Source of the DNA: Pseudomonadota bacterium
Lineage (GTDB): Bacteria > Pseudomonadota > Alphaproteobacteria > Rhizobiales > Beijerinckiaceae
Assembly (NCBI GenBank): GCA_023423995.1
Contig: JAFAEL010000109.1
Location: forward strand, 1 to 24,185
Length of the DNA: 24,185 nt
Direction: 5' to 3'
In this document: one piece after another, positions 1 to 9,522 of the stretch
How the letters are laid out: every line of letters begins with the position of its first letter
Position numbering within the stretch: the stretch's first letter is position 1
Made by a program: the position numbers and the translations under genes
Notes under the pieces: model-generated
What the model was told of the DNA's origin: nothing
Seen by the model: only the letters and a program-made list of their open reading frames with translations
Database searches by the model: none

Positions 1-852
1 GTGCGCCGTCGCGCGCTGGAAGCCGGAATTGATCTGCGCCGCCTGCGCGGAACCGGACCCGCCGGCCGCATCACGCATGACGACCTCGACGCCTATCTCG
101 CCGCCGGCGAGAGCGAGGCGCCTGCCCAGCCGGCCGGACGGCGGCCAAAACTCGGCATCGAGGAGGTGAAAGTTGTCGGCCTGCGCCGCCGCATCGCCGA
201 GAACATGGCCGATGCGAAGCGCCGCGTCGCGCACTTCTCCTATGTCGAGGAGGTCGACGTCACGGCGCTCGAGGAGCTGCGCGGTGCGCTGAACGAGCGC
301 CATGGCCAGAGCCGCACGAGGCTCACGCTGATCCCGTTCCTGGTGCATGCGCTCGTGCGCACGCTTCCCGACTTCCCGCAGATGAATGCGCTGTACGACG
401 ACGAGGCGAACATCGTCCGCCGGCACGAGGGCGTGCATGTCGGCATCGCGACGCAGACGCCGAACGGCCTCATGGTGCCCGTACTCCGGCACGCCGAAGC
501 GCGAGACCTCTGGGACGTCGCGGCCGAGCTGAAGCGCGTGGCCGATGCCACGCGCTCGGGGGTCGCGGCGCGGGACGAGCTCAGCGGCTCCACGATCACG
601 ATCACCTCGCTCGGAGCACTCGGCGGGATTGCCACGACCCCCGTCGTGAACCGGCCCGAGGTCGCGATCATCGGGGTGAACAAGCAGGTCATGCGCCCGG
701 TCTGGCGCGACGGCGCCTTCGTGCCGCGCCTGATGATGAATCTCTCGTCGTCCTTCGATCACCGCGTCGTCGACGGCTACGACGCAGCCCGCTTCATCCA
801 GGCCATAAAGGCGCTCATCGAGACGCCGACGCTCCTCTTCATGGACGCCTGA
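1..852 (+). CDS. Dihydrolipoamide acyltransferase (E2) of a 2-oxoacid dehydrogenase complex, 5'-truncated by the window
   Basis: E2 core enzyme that transfers the acyl group from lipoyl-lysine to CoA in a pyruvate or branched-chain 2-oxoacid dehydrogenase complex in the cytoplasm. The visible 283 residues begin inside the peripheral E1/E3-binding domain (about residues 1-35, with [16 protein letters not shown]) and continue, after a short linker, into the catalytic acyltransferase domain. The catalytic DHRVVDG motif is at residues 253-259 (His254, Asp258). The N-terminal lipoyl domain must lie upstream of the window, so the GTG at position 1 is not the true start. The stop is 2 nt before the E3 gene, indicating one transcript. 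Whether the substrate is pyruvate, a branched-chain oxoacid or acetoin cannot be told without the E1 genes. Confidence 0.9.
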   Translation: MRRRALEAGIDLRRLRGTGPAGRITHDDLDAYLAAGESEAPAQPAGRRPKLGIEEVKVVGLRRRIAENMADAKRRVAHFSYVEEVDVTALEELRGALNERHGQSRTRLTLIPFLVHALVRTLPDFPQMNALYDDEANIVRRHEGVHVGIATQTPNGLMVPVLRHAEARDLWDVAAELKRVADATRSGVAARDELSGSTITITSLGALGGIATTPVVNRPEVAIIGVNKQVMRPVWRDGAFVPRLMMNLSSSFDHRVVDGYDAARFIQAIKALIETPTLLFMDA

Positions 853-854
853 AC

Positions 855-2243
<1,389 letters not shown>

Positions 2244-2436
2244 GCCTTTCCGGTCCCGGATCTTTTTCGAGAAGGCTCGACGGCCCCGCCACTCCGCTGG
2301 AGCACAAGGACCCTGAACCGTCCGAGGCACCGGCACGAACCCGACCTGGGTTGCCCACGTTGATCTGCATCGACTCCAAGGTGCATTCCCCGGGGTCGGC
2401 GTGTTTCGCTCGCGTTGGCGCCGGGGCGGAGGTGCT

Positions 2437-4218
2437 GTGACGAGGACCGGAGTTCTTGCCCTTGCCGCATTGTTGTCGCTGAGCCTTGCACAAGGTTGGG
2501 CGGCCGGTACGCACGCGCAGGTACGATCCGGCCCGCCGAGCGAGAACGGCGCCGGCGCGTTGCAGACAATCGGAGGAAGGGCCAGTCCGGCGCGCAACCC
2601 GCGGGAACAGGTTCGCGCCCTACGCCCAGTTTCGACCTTCAAGACCGGCAATCCCGGGGCACATCTTGCGTCGCCGAGGCTCGTAGGAGACCGACTGCTT
2701 GTCCTCACGCCCTTCCCGCACAAGCTTCTAACCTTCAGGTTGGAACAGGGAGGGTGGCAGCCGGACTGGCACTTCGAGCCCGAAGCCGACCGGATGGCGG
2801 AGGGGACCGCGTGTTGTGGGCTCGGCATTCCGGGGCCGGCCCCGTCCGCGGACCGCATCTACCTCAACACCGTCGACGGTCGCACGATCGCGCTCGACGC
2901 CGGGACCGGGCACCCCGTCTGGGCAGTCAGGACCGCGGGAGGAGGAAACGGCGAGACGCTCGCCTCGTCTCCGGTCGTGGCCGGCGACAAGATCCTGGTC
3001 GGCAATTCGGGCGACGATTACGGCGCCCGCGGTTGGCTCAAGGCGCTGGATGCGTCGACAGGCCGGACGCTCTGGACGCGCTACAGCACCGGGCCCGACG
3101 AGGATGTCGGGATCGGGACCGATTTCGCACCCGCCTACGGGCCAAAGGGGAAGGCTGAGGCGAGCGTCAGGAGTTGGCCACCCGGCGCCTGGGAGCGCGG
3201 CGGCGGTAGCGTCTCAGGTCCGATCCTGCATGATCCCGGCCTCGGCCTCATCTTCCACGGCACAGGACGGCCGGCGCCGCTCAACCCGGATCAGCGCCCC
3301 GGCGAGAACAAGTGGACCTCCGGACTGTTCGCGCGTGACGATCGGACGGGGGCGGCCCGCTGGTTCTATGGTCTCTCTTCGCGCGACCTCCAAGGCGTGA
3401 GCGGAACCGGGCCGCTCTTCATGACCGATCGCCCTTGGAAGGGGCAGGATCGCAAGCTCCTGATCCATGCCGGCCTGAACGGCTACGTCTACGTGCTCGA
3501 CCGCCTCACAGGAGAAGTGCTGTCCGCCGAGTCCTTCGTCCCCGTTAATGCGAGCCGCGGCGTCGACCTTACGACGGGCAGGCTTCTGGCCAACGATGAG
3601 AAGGCGACGCGGCTCAGCTCGACAAGCCGGGATGTTTGCCCCTCCCTCGGCGGGGCAACCAGTGCAGAGGGCGCGTCGCTATCGAGTGATGGGCAGACGC
3701 TGTTCATCGCCTCTTCGCGCCTATGCATGGATATCGAGATCCGGCCGGCGAACTACGTCGCCGGGACCCCGTATCTGGGTGCCAACATCCGAGTTAAGGG
3801 CCCTCGGGAGGGCGGCCGGGGCGCGCTCGTCGCGTGGCGCCTCGACGAGGCCAAGCCCGCCTGGACGGTATCGGAGCCGTGGCCATTGCTCGGAGCTCCG
3901 CTCCCGATCCCCGGAGGGTCGGTTTTGTACGGAACGCTGGACGGCTATCTCAAACTGGTCGACGAGCGCGACGGCTCTCCCTTATGGCAGCAGAAGCTTT
4001 CCTCGGGAATCATCAGCGCTCCAGTGCTTCTTCGCGGTCCAGATGGAGGCGATTACCTGGCAGTGGTCGCGGGCCGCGGCGGGCCCCTGGGGCCGAATGC
4101 CGGGCTTGAGGTCGACGTTCGGGACGCCACCGCCGGCCGGGGGTTCGGCAACCTGCTGCGCGGCCTGCCTCCGCCGGAGGATGCGAGCGGCGCGCTGTAC
4201 CTGTTCGCCCTCCCGTGA
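2437..4218 (+). CDS. Exported quinoprotein (PQQ) dehydrogenase-like beta-propeller protein, divergent active site
   Basis: Periplasmic eight-bladed propeller protein of the PQQ methanol/ethanol dehydrogenase family. I start it at GTG 2437, which follows GGAGGT at 2428-2433 and gives a signal peptide (TRTGVLALAALLSLSLAQ...) ending near AQ; GTG 2401 would add 12 arginine-rich residues. Length is 593 aa, normal for the family. Family marks include a vicinal Cys-Cys (residues 126-127), repeated blade motifs (DGRTIALDAGTG, GTLDGYLKLVDERDG), WERGGG, RPGENKW and FARD, whose Asp301 matches the catalytic Asp of methanol dehydrogenase. By eye, however, the Ca-ligand Asn of the GNPAPWN motif is Arg278, the Glu ligand is Asp194, the TNWGW segment with the stacking Trp is SVSGP (258-262), and HDEWD is missing. 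It heads the caa3 oxidase operon and overlaps the next gene by 4 nt. Substrate unknown; it may be an unusual dehydrogenase or a non-catalytic propeller. Confidence 0.8.
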   Translation: MTRTGVLALAALLSLSLAQGWAAGTHAQVRSGPPSENGAGALQTIGGRASPARNPREQVRALRPVSTFKTGNPGAHLASPRLVGDRLLVLTPFPHKLLTFRLEQGGWQPDWHFEPEADRMAEGTACCGLGIPGPAPSADRIYLNTVDGRTIALDAGTGHPVWAVRTAGGGNGETLASSPVVAGDKILVGNSGDDYGARGWLKALDASTGRTLWTRYSTGPDEDVGIGTDFAPAYGPKGKAEASVRSWPPGAWERGGGSVSGPILHDPGLGLIFHGTGRPAPLNPDQRPGENKWTSGLFARDDRTGAARWFYGLSSRDLQGVSGTGPLFMTDRPWKGQDRKLLIHAGLNGYVYVLDRLTGEVLSAESFVPVNASRGVDLTTGRLLANDEKATRLSSTSRDVCPSLGGATSAEGASLSSDGQTLFIASSRLCMDIEIRPANYVAGTPYLGANIRVKGPREGGRGALVAWRLDEAKPAWTVSEPWPLLGAPLPIPGGSVLYGTLDGYLKLVDERDGSPLWQQKLSSGIISAPVLLRGPDGGDYLAVVAGRGGPLGPNAGLEVDVRDATAGRGFGNLLRGLPPPEDASGALYLFALP

Positions 4219-4754
4219 AACCGGCCGCAGCCGCCTCCGTGGCGGTTCTCTCTCTTCTACCCGGTTGTCAGCGAGAGGAACGCGAGCTCAGGCTCGACCC
4301 TCCGGTTCTCGCCGCGCTCGATCAGGTGGCCCCCATGGCGAACCGGATCGGGGGGGCGCCGCCGGATGCGCTGTCCGCGCTCGGGGAGCCCTACGAGAGC
4401 AACGCCTACAATCTCGGCGAGGGAAAGCGTCTCTACACGTGGTTCAACTGCAAGGGCTGCCATGCCGATGGCGGCGGCGCATCCGGGCCGGCCTTGATGG
4501 ATGGGTGGTGGCGCTATGGGGCTGACCCGGTTTCTGTCTTCGTCTCCCTTCGGGACGGGCGTCCGAACGGGATGCCGGCTTTCGGCGACAAGCTCACGAC
4601 CGAGCAGATGTGGCAGCTGGTCGGATATGTCCGGTCCATAGGCCGGACGAGCGCCGTGACCGGAGCGCCGAGCCGGAACGACGAGATGCAGTCTCGCCCG
4701 GCCGAGAACCGGGCGCCGGCCGCAGCCGAGCTCGACACTCCCCCCAGCCGATGA
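4215..4754 (+). CDS. Class I cytochrome c, probable lipoprotein
   Basis: Single-haem c-type cytochrome, probably the electron link between the upstream quinoprotein-like protein and the oxidase. The GTG start at 4215 overlaps the previous stop as GTGA. The N-terminus is a lipoprotein-type signal with lipobox LLPGC (Cys18), so the mature protein is expected to be lipid-anchored facing the periplasm. The haem site is CKGCH (residues 79-83) and the likely axial methionine is Met120 in NGMPAFGD. Length 179 aa; the last ~35 residues are a polar, low-complexity tail. The next gene starts at the ATGA overlapping its stop. Confidence 0.88.
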   Translation: MKPAAAASVAVLSLLPGCQREERELRLDPPVLAALDQVAPMANRIGGAPPDALSALGEPYESNAYNLGEGKRLYTWFNCKGCHADGGGASGPALMDGWWRYGADPVSVFVSLRDGRPNGMPAFGDKLTTEQMWQLVGYVRSIGRTSAVTGAPSRNDEMQSRPAENRAPAAAELDTPPSR

Positions 4755-5770
4755 GGAGGGCCTGCATCTCTGCCCTGGCCGCAGTGGCGTTCACGGTTGC
4801 CGGCTGCGTGGGACCGCAATCGGCGCTCGATCCGCAGGGGCCGAATGCTGCCTCGCTGGCGTGGCTGATCTGGTTCTTCACGGCGATCTGCGGAGCAGTC
4901 TGGCTGCTCGTCATGCTGGCGCTCGGCGTCGCGCTGTGGCGTCGCCGGGGGCTGGCGTCCGAACCGGGCGATCCTCCGCTCGCGCCGGAGCCTCGCGCAG
5001 AGCGCCGGAAGAAGGCGGTCGTCCTCGCGGCTCTCGCGGCCACGATCGTCATCATCACGGTCCTGACGAGCTTGAGCTTCGTGGCGACACGCTCGCTGAG
5101 CGAGGGCAGGGGGGATCCGCTCGTCATTCGCCTGCGGGGATACCAATGGTGGTGGGAGGTGACCTACACGGCCGGCTCGCCGGACCGTTTCATGACCTCC
5201 GCCAACGAAATCCGCGTTCCGGTCGGCCGACCGGTGCGGCTGGAACTGAGCTCGGGCGACGTCATCCACTCCTTCTGGGTGCCGAGCCTTGCCGGGAAGC
5301 AGGACCTCATTCCGGGGCGCGAGAACATCCTGACTTTCACGGCCGAGCGACCCGGTTCCTACCGGGCGCAATGCGCCGAGTTCTGCGGGATGCAGCACGC
5401 CCGCATGACGATGGTCGTCGTGGCGCTGCCGCCGGAGGAGTTCGAGAGCTGGCTCGACGGGCAGCTCCGGGATGCAGCCTCACCCGCAACCGAGGAGGAG
5501 GCCGCCGGCCGCGAAGTCGCCACCTCGAAGGCCTGCGCCGCATGCCATGCCATCCGCGGCACCCGCGCGAACGGGACGGTCGGGCCTGATCTCACCCACG
5601 TCGCGAGCCGGCAGACCATCGCGGCGGGTACGCTTCCGACCACCCGGGGCGCCCTGGCCGCCTGGATCGCCGACCCGCAGACGATCAAGCCCGGGAGCAA
5701 GATGCCGATGGTACCGCTCTCGGCGGACGAACTCCGGGCCGTCTCCGCCTACATGGCCAGTCTGAAATGA
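4751..5770 (+). CDS. coxB: Cytochrome c oxidase subunit II, caa3-type with fused haem c domain
   Basis: Electron-entry subunit of a haem-copper oxidase. The ATG at 4751 overlaps the upstream stop as ATGA; the longer frame from 4610 lies inside the cytochrome gene and is not used. The 339-aa protein has a lipobox (TVAGC, Cys19), two transmembrane helices (about 37-63 and 88-111), then the CuA cupredoxin domain with the aromatic YQWWW patch (131-135) and copper ligands His173, Cys208, Cys212, His216 and Met219 (CAEFCGMQHARM). The C-terminus adds a cytochrome c domain with CAACH (262-266) and a methionine ligand in KMPM (318 or 320). The fusion defines the caa3 type, as in Bacillus and Thermus. 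Copper and haem sites all look intact. It overlaps coxA by 4 nt. Confidence 0.95.
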   Translation: MRRACISALAAVAFTVAGCVGPQSALDPQGPNAASLAWLIWFFTAICGAVWLLVMLALGVALWRRRGLASEPGDPPLAPEPRAERRKKAVVLAALAATIVIITVLTSLSFVATRSLSEGRGDPLVIRLRGYQWWWEVTYTAGSPDRFMTSANEIRVPVGRPVRLELSSGDVIHSFWVPSLAGKQDLIPGRENILTFTAERPGSYRAQCAEFCGMQHARMTMVVVALPPEEFESWLDGQLRDAASPATEEEAAGREVATSKACAACHAIRGTRANGTVGPDLTHVASRQTIAAGTLPTTRGALAAWIADPQTIKPGSKMPMVPLSADELRAVSAYMASLK

Positions 5771-7674
5771 GCGTCGCCGCGAGCCCCCCGCTCGACACGG
5801 ATCTGACGCGCGAGGCCTTGGACGCGCGCCTCGCCGCGACGTGGCGCACGCGGCCCGGCTTCTGGGGCGCCCTCGCGACCGTCGATCACAAGATCATCGG
5901 TCGTCGCTACATTCTCACCGCCTTCGTGTTTCTGCTGCTGGGCGGCGTGCTCGCGATGCTGATGCGATGGCAGCTCGCCCGGCCCGAAGGGCGGGTGATC
6001 GGGCCCGATCTCTACAATCAGGTCTTCACGATGCACGGCGCGAACATGATGTTCCTGTTCGCCGTGCCCGTGATGGAGGCCATGGCCGTCTACCTGGTGC
6101 CCCTGATGGTCGGCACCAGGAACATCGCCTTTCCGCGCCTCAACGCCTTCTCGTACTGGATCTATCTCTTCGGCGGGATTCTCCTCTGGGTCTCCTTCGC
6201 GCTCGACATGGGACCGGACATCGGATGGTTCGGCTACGTCCCGCTGTCGGGCCCGCAATACGCCCCCGGCAAGCGCGCCGACATCTGGGCACAGATGATC
6301 ACCTTCACGGAGATTGCGGCCCTGGCGGTCGCGGTCGAAATCGTCGTGACCGTGTTCAAGCAGCGCGCGCCCGGCATGACGCTCGACCGCATGCCGCTCT
6401 TCGTGTGGGCGATGCTGGTCACGTCGTTTCTGGTCATGCTGGCAATGCCGGCCATCATGGTGGGCTCTACCACGCTCATCCTGGACCGGCTCGTCGGGAC
6501 ACACTTCTACAACCCGGCCGAGGGCGGGGACGTGCTCCTGTGGCAGCACCTGTTCTGGTTCTTCGGCCACCCGGAGGTGTACATCATCTTCCTGCCGGCG
6601 ACCGGCATGGTCTCCTCCATGCTTCCGGCCTTCGTGCGCCGCCCGGTCTTCGGCTATCTCGGCCTCGTCCTTTCCATGGTGACGATCGGCATCCTGTCCT
6701 TCGGGCTCTGGGTGCACCACATGTTCACGACAGGCCTGCCGCGCCTAGGCGAGAGCTTCTTCACGGCGTCGTCGATGGCGATCGCGGTGCCGGCCGGCCT
6801 GCAGATCTTCTGCTGGATCGCCACGATCTGGGGCGGCCGGCCGGTCTTCCGGACCCCGTTCCTGTTCATCCTAGCCTTCTTCTTCACCTTCGTGCTCGGC
6901 GGCATGACGGGCGTGATGGTGGCCTCGGTGCCCTTCGACACGCAGGTGCACGATACGTATTTCGTGGTCGCGCACTTCCACTACGTCCTGATCGGCGGGG
7001 CGGTGTTCCCGCTCCTGGGGGCGATCTATTACTGGTATCCGAAGATCGTTGGTCGGATGATGAGCGAGCGGCTCGGCCGCTGGGTCTTCGGCCTGATCTT
7101 CGTCGGGTTCAACCTCGCCTTTTTCCCGATGCACCTGCTCGGGCTGCAAGGCATGCCCCGGCGGGTCTATACGTATCAGACCGACGTCCCCTGGGCCGGG
7201 CTGAACCTCTTCGTGAGCCTGAACTCCGTGATGCTCGCGCTCGGCTTTCTCCTGTTCTTCATCGACGCCGTCCGCAGCGCGCGGCGGGGTGCTCCGGCCG
7301 GCAACGATCCGTGGGGGGCTCCCAGCCTCGAATGGGCAACGACGTCGCCGCCACCTGCCTACAACTTTGCCCGCATCCCGGTCGTCACCGGGCAGAGCCC
7401 CCTGTGGGAGGAGCGCGAGGTCTTTCCGGTTGCAGCAGGCCTGCGCGTCGACCGGCGCGAGCTCGTCATCACGTCGGTCGCAGACGCGGTCCCGGAGGCG
7501 CGAGACTCCTCGCCGAGAGACTCGATCTGGCCCTTCTGGGCGGCGCTTGCGACGAGCGTGATGCTGATAGGCTCGATCTTCACGCCTTGGGCCGTCGTCT
7601 GGGGTGCGATCCCGGTGGCGATCACCCTGATCGGCTGGTTCTGGCCGAAGGGCACGCCGGAGGACGACGCGTGA
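5767..7674 (+). CDS. coxA: Cytochrome c oxidase subunit I (caa3-type), with altered proton-channel residues
   Basis: Catalytic membrane subunit that reduces O2 to water at a haem a3/CuB site. At 635 aa it has the 12 core helices plus two extra C-terminal helices (about 580-627), the layout known from Bacillus caa3, where subunit III is correspondingly short. Ligands are present: His90 and His405 (low-spin haem), His268, His317, His318 (CuB), His403 (haem a3), and the His-Tyr crosslink motif GHPEVY (267-272) with the internal proton-relay Glu270. Oddities, compared by eye with Rhodobacter/bovine subunit I: the D-channel entry Asp of PDMAFPR is Asn119 (TRNIAFPR), the D-channel Asn of GNYF is Val108, and the K-channel Thr/Lys of PTGVK are Ala343/Gln346 (PAGLQ). 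Asn126 and Ser283 are kept. Start ATG overlaps the coxB stop; the stop overlaps the next GTG. Confidence 0.95.
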   Translation: MSVAASPPLDTDLTREALDARLAATWRTRPGFWGALATVDHKIIGRRYILTAFVFLLLGGVLAMLMRWQLARPEGRVIGPDLYNQVFTMHGANMMFLFAVPVMEAMAVYLVPLMVGTRNIAFPRLNAFSYWIYLFGGILLWVSFALDMGPDIGWFGYVPLSGPQYAPGKRADIWAQMITFTEIAALAVAVEIVVTVFKQRAPGMTLDRMPLFVWAMLVTSFLVMLAMPAIMVGSTTLILDRLVGTHFYNPAEGGDVLLWQHLFWFFGHPEVYIIFLPATGMVSSMLPAFVRRPVFGYLGLVLSMVTIGILSFGLWVHHMFTTGLPRLGESFFTASSMAIAVPAGLQIFCWIATIWGGRPVFRTPFLFILAFFFTFVLGGMTGVMVASVPFDTQVHDTYFVVAHFHYVLIGGAVFPLLGAIYYWYPKIVGRMMSERLGRWVFGLIFVGFNLAFFPMHLLGLQGMPRRVYTYQTDVPWAGLNLFVSLNSVMLALGFLLFFIDAVRSARRGAPAGNDPWGAPSLEWATTSPPPAYNFARIPVVTGQSPLWEEREVFPVAAGLRVDRRELVITSVADAVPEARDSSPRDSIWPFWAALATSVMLIGSIFTPWAVVWGAIPVAITLIGWFWPKGTPEDDA

Positions 7675-8273
7675 ACGAGCGGGTCGTGACGGACCTTTCC
7701 AGCCTTCCGCTGCACGGGAAGGGCAGCGCGAGCCCTACCTGGTGGGGAACCCTCGTCTTCATGCTGCTGGAAGGGTCAGGCTTCGCCCTGCTGATCGCCG
7801 TCTATCTGTACCTCCGGTCGCTCGCGCCAGATTGGCCGTTCGGAGCGCCGCCCCCCGCTGTCGGCCCCGGGATTGTCGTCACACTCCTGCTGCTCGTGAG
7901 CGTGGTCCCGAACTATCTCGTCGGCCGCTGGGCCGAGCGCGAGGAGTTGGGAAAGGTCCGGTTCGGCCTGGTGGTCATGTCCGTTCTCGGCATTCTCCCG
8001 CTCATCGCGCGGGGGTTCGAGTTCGCCTCCCTCAACATCTCCTGGGACAGCAACGCCTACGGCTCCGTCGTCTGGACGCTCCTGGCCCTCCACACGGTCC
8101 ATCTTCTCACTGATGTCGCGGACACGCTGGTGCTCGCCGCAATGATGTTCACCCGGCACGGCGCGAACTCCCGCCGGTTCGGGGACGTTCAAGACAACGC
8201 CATGTACTGGAACTTCGTCGTTCTCACATGGCTGCCGATCTACGCCTGCCTGTATGCGCCGTCATGGTTGTGA
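7671..8273 (+). CDS. coxC: Cytochrome c oxidase subunit III (short, five-helix form)
   Basis: Integral membrane subunit III of the oxidase. The GTG at 7671 overlaps the coxA stop as GTGA, giving 200 aa. About five hydrophobic helices are visible, beginning with TWWGTLVFMLLEGSGFALL and ending with the family-typical YWNFVVLTWLPIYACLY. Classical subunit III has seven helices; the two missing ones correspond to the extra pair at the end of coxA, the arrangement known for Bacillus caa3 oxidases. A much longer frame beginning at 5841 runs through coxA in another phase and is an artefact of high GC. Subunit III stabilises subunit I and, in classical oxidases, supports proton uptake into the D-channel. 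Confidence 0.88.
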   Translation: MNERVVTDLSSLPLHGKGSASPTWWGTLVFMLLEGSGFALLIAVYLYLRSLAPDWPFGAPPPAVGPGIVVTLLLLVSVVPNYLVGRWAEREELGKVRFGLVVMSVLGILPLIARGFEFASLNISWDSNAYGSVVWTLLALHTVHLLTDVADTLVLAAMMFTRHGANSRRFGDVQDNAMYWNFVVLTWLPIYACLYAPSWL

Positions 8274-8626
8274 AGTCCGCATCTTCACCCTTGCTCGCAA
8301 ACGTCCTGCCCTGCGCGGGGCTGCTGGTCGGCCCCTCCGTGTGGGCCGCGAATATGCAGCTGTCCCAGGTTCTTCCCTACCTGGACTGCCGCTCCGGGCT
8401 GCACACCAGCGCGGCCGCGCCGCTTGCTGGCGTGGCGCTCACGCTACTCTCGGTTTACCTATCCTGGCGCAGCACAGGTGCAGCGCCGGACGTTGCGGGC
8501 GAGAGTGCGTATCCGGCGACACGCCGGTTCGTGGCGATCCTCGGGTGCCTTACCGGGGCGATCTTTGCCTATGCGCTCCTGCTCCAGGCGCTTTCGGGCA
8601 TCCTCCTGACGGGCTGCGAGCGGTGA
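8264..8626 (+). CDS. Small hypothetical membrane protein in the caa3 operon
   Basis: Unrecognised 120-aa protein with about three hydrophobic segments (near 8-26, 45-63 and 84-112), several cysteines (LPCAGLL, LDCRSG, ILGCLTG, TGCER) and a short polar loop between helices two and three. I place the start at ATG 8264; GTG 8270 would overlap the coxC stop as GTGA, exactly like most other junctions in this operon, and is a serious alternative. Its stop overlaps the ctaG start. Position between coxC and ctaG suggests a small accessory subunit (subunit-IV-like) or an assembly factor of the oxidase, but no motif proves this. Confidence 0.7.
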   Translation: MVVKSASSPLLANVLPCAGLLVGPSVWAANMQLSQVLPYLDCRSGLHTSAAAPLAGVALTLLSVYLSWRSTGAAPDVAGESAYPATRRFVAILGCLTGAIFAYALLLQALSGILLTGCER

Positions 8627-9522
8627 GCCGGCAGTCTCTTGCTACGCTCGCCACGGTGTCGGCCATCGGGGCGCCCGTGGCCGCCGCCGCACATGGCGGG
8701 CCGGTAGACGCCCCGCCTAGCTGGACGTTCGATCCCTTCGTGGTCGTACCACTGCTGCTGTCCGGCGCCCTGTACCTCCTCGGCACCACGGTCCTGTGGT
8801 CCCGCGCCGGCGTCGGCCGTGGGATCCGTCCATGGCAGGTGCTCTCCTACTCTGCGGGATTCCTCGCCCTCGCGGCCGCGCTCACCTCGCCGCTTCACTG
8901 GCTGGGCGAGCGCCTCTTCACGGCTCACATGATCGAGCATGAGATCGTCATGGCGGTCGCTGCGCCTCTCCTGGCGTTGGCGCGGCCCGTGGGGGCCTTC
9001 CTCTGGGCGTTGCCCCCGCGTATCCGGCGCGGCCTCGGAGCTCTCGGCAGGGCCACCCCCGTCAGGAAGCTGTGGGCCTCCCTGAGCCGCCCCGCGGTGG
9101 CGACGATCATGCACGGGGCGGCGATTTGGATCTGGCACATCCCGGGCCTGTTCGACGCGACGGTCGTCGACGTGACGTTGCACCGGCTGCAGCATGCGAG
9201 CTTCCTCGCGACTGCGCTCCTTTTCTGGTGGGCGCTCATCCGACGCAGCGATCCGGGCGCGGCCTGCGGGCACTTGTTTGTGACCATGATCCACACGGGC
9301 GTTCTTGGCGCATTGATCACTCTTGCGCCCCGCGTCGTCTACGCGGGGCAAACGGCCGGGGCGGCGATCTGCGGGCTGACGCCGCTCGAGGACCAGCAAC
9401 TCGCGGGCCTCGTCATGTGGGTTCCGGCTGGAACGGTCTACGCCGGCGCGGCGATCACGTTCATCGGACTCTGGATCAGGGGTTCGGGCCAGGCCAGGCT
9501 CAAGCGCCATGCCTTCTCTTAG
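8623..9522 (+). CDS. ctaG: CtaG-type (caa3_CtaG) cytochrome c oxidase assembly protein
   Basis: Polytopic membrane protein of the caa3_CtaG family, needed in Bacillus for assembly of the caa3 oxidase copper centre; it is unrelated to the Cox11 family that is also called CtaG. The GTG at 8623 overlaps the upstream stop as GTGA and gives 299 aa. Around six to seven hydrophobic helices are visible, with family-like histidine-rich membrane motifs: HMIEHE (about 105-110), WIWHIPGLFD (about 166-175) and LHRLQHASF (about 185-193), plus a later MIHTG. The longer frame from 8254 overlaps the preceding gene and lacks coding logic. The last 14 nt overlap the next cytochrome gene. Confidence 0.88.
   Translation: MSRQSLATLATVSAIGAPVAAAAHGGPVDAPPSWTFDPFVVVPLLLSGALYLLGTTVLWSRAGVGRGIRPWQVLSYSAGFLALAAALTSPLHWLGERLFTAHMIEHEIVMAVAAPLLALARPVGAFLWALPPRIRRGLGALGRATPVRKLWASLSRPAVATIMHGAAIWIWHIPGLFDATVVDVTLHRLQHASFLATALLFWWALIRRSDPGAACGHLFVTMIHTGVLGALITLAPRVVYAGQTAGAAICGLTPLEDQQLAGLVMWVPAGTVYAGAAITFIGLWIRGSGQARLKRHAFS

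Noticed and set aside
5841..8273. 810-codon open frame spanning coxA and coxC
   Set aside because: Only its last 200 codons (from GTG 7671) are real, as subunit III; the rest is an Arg/His/Pro-rich out-of-phase reading of coxA.
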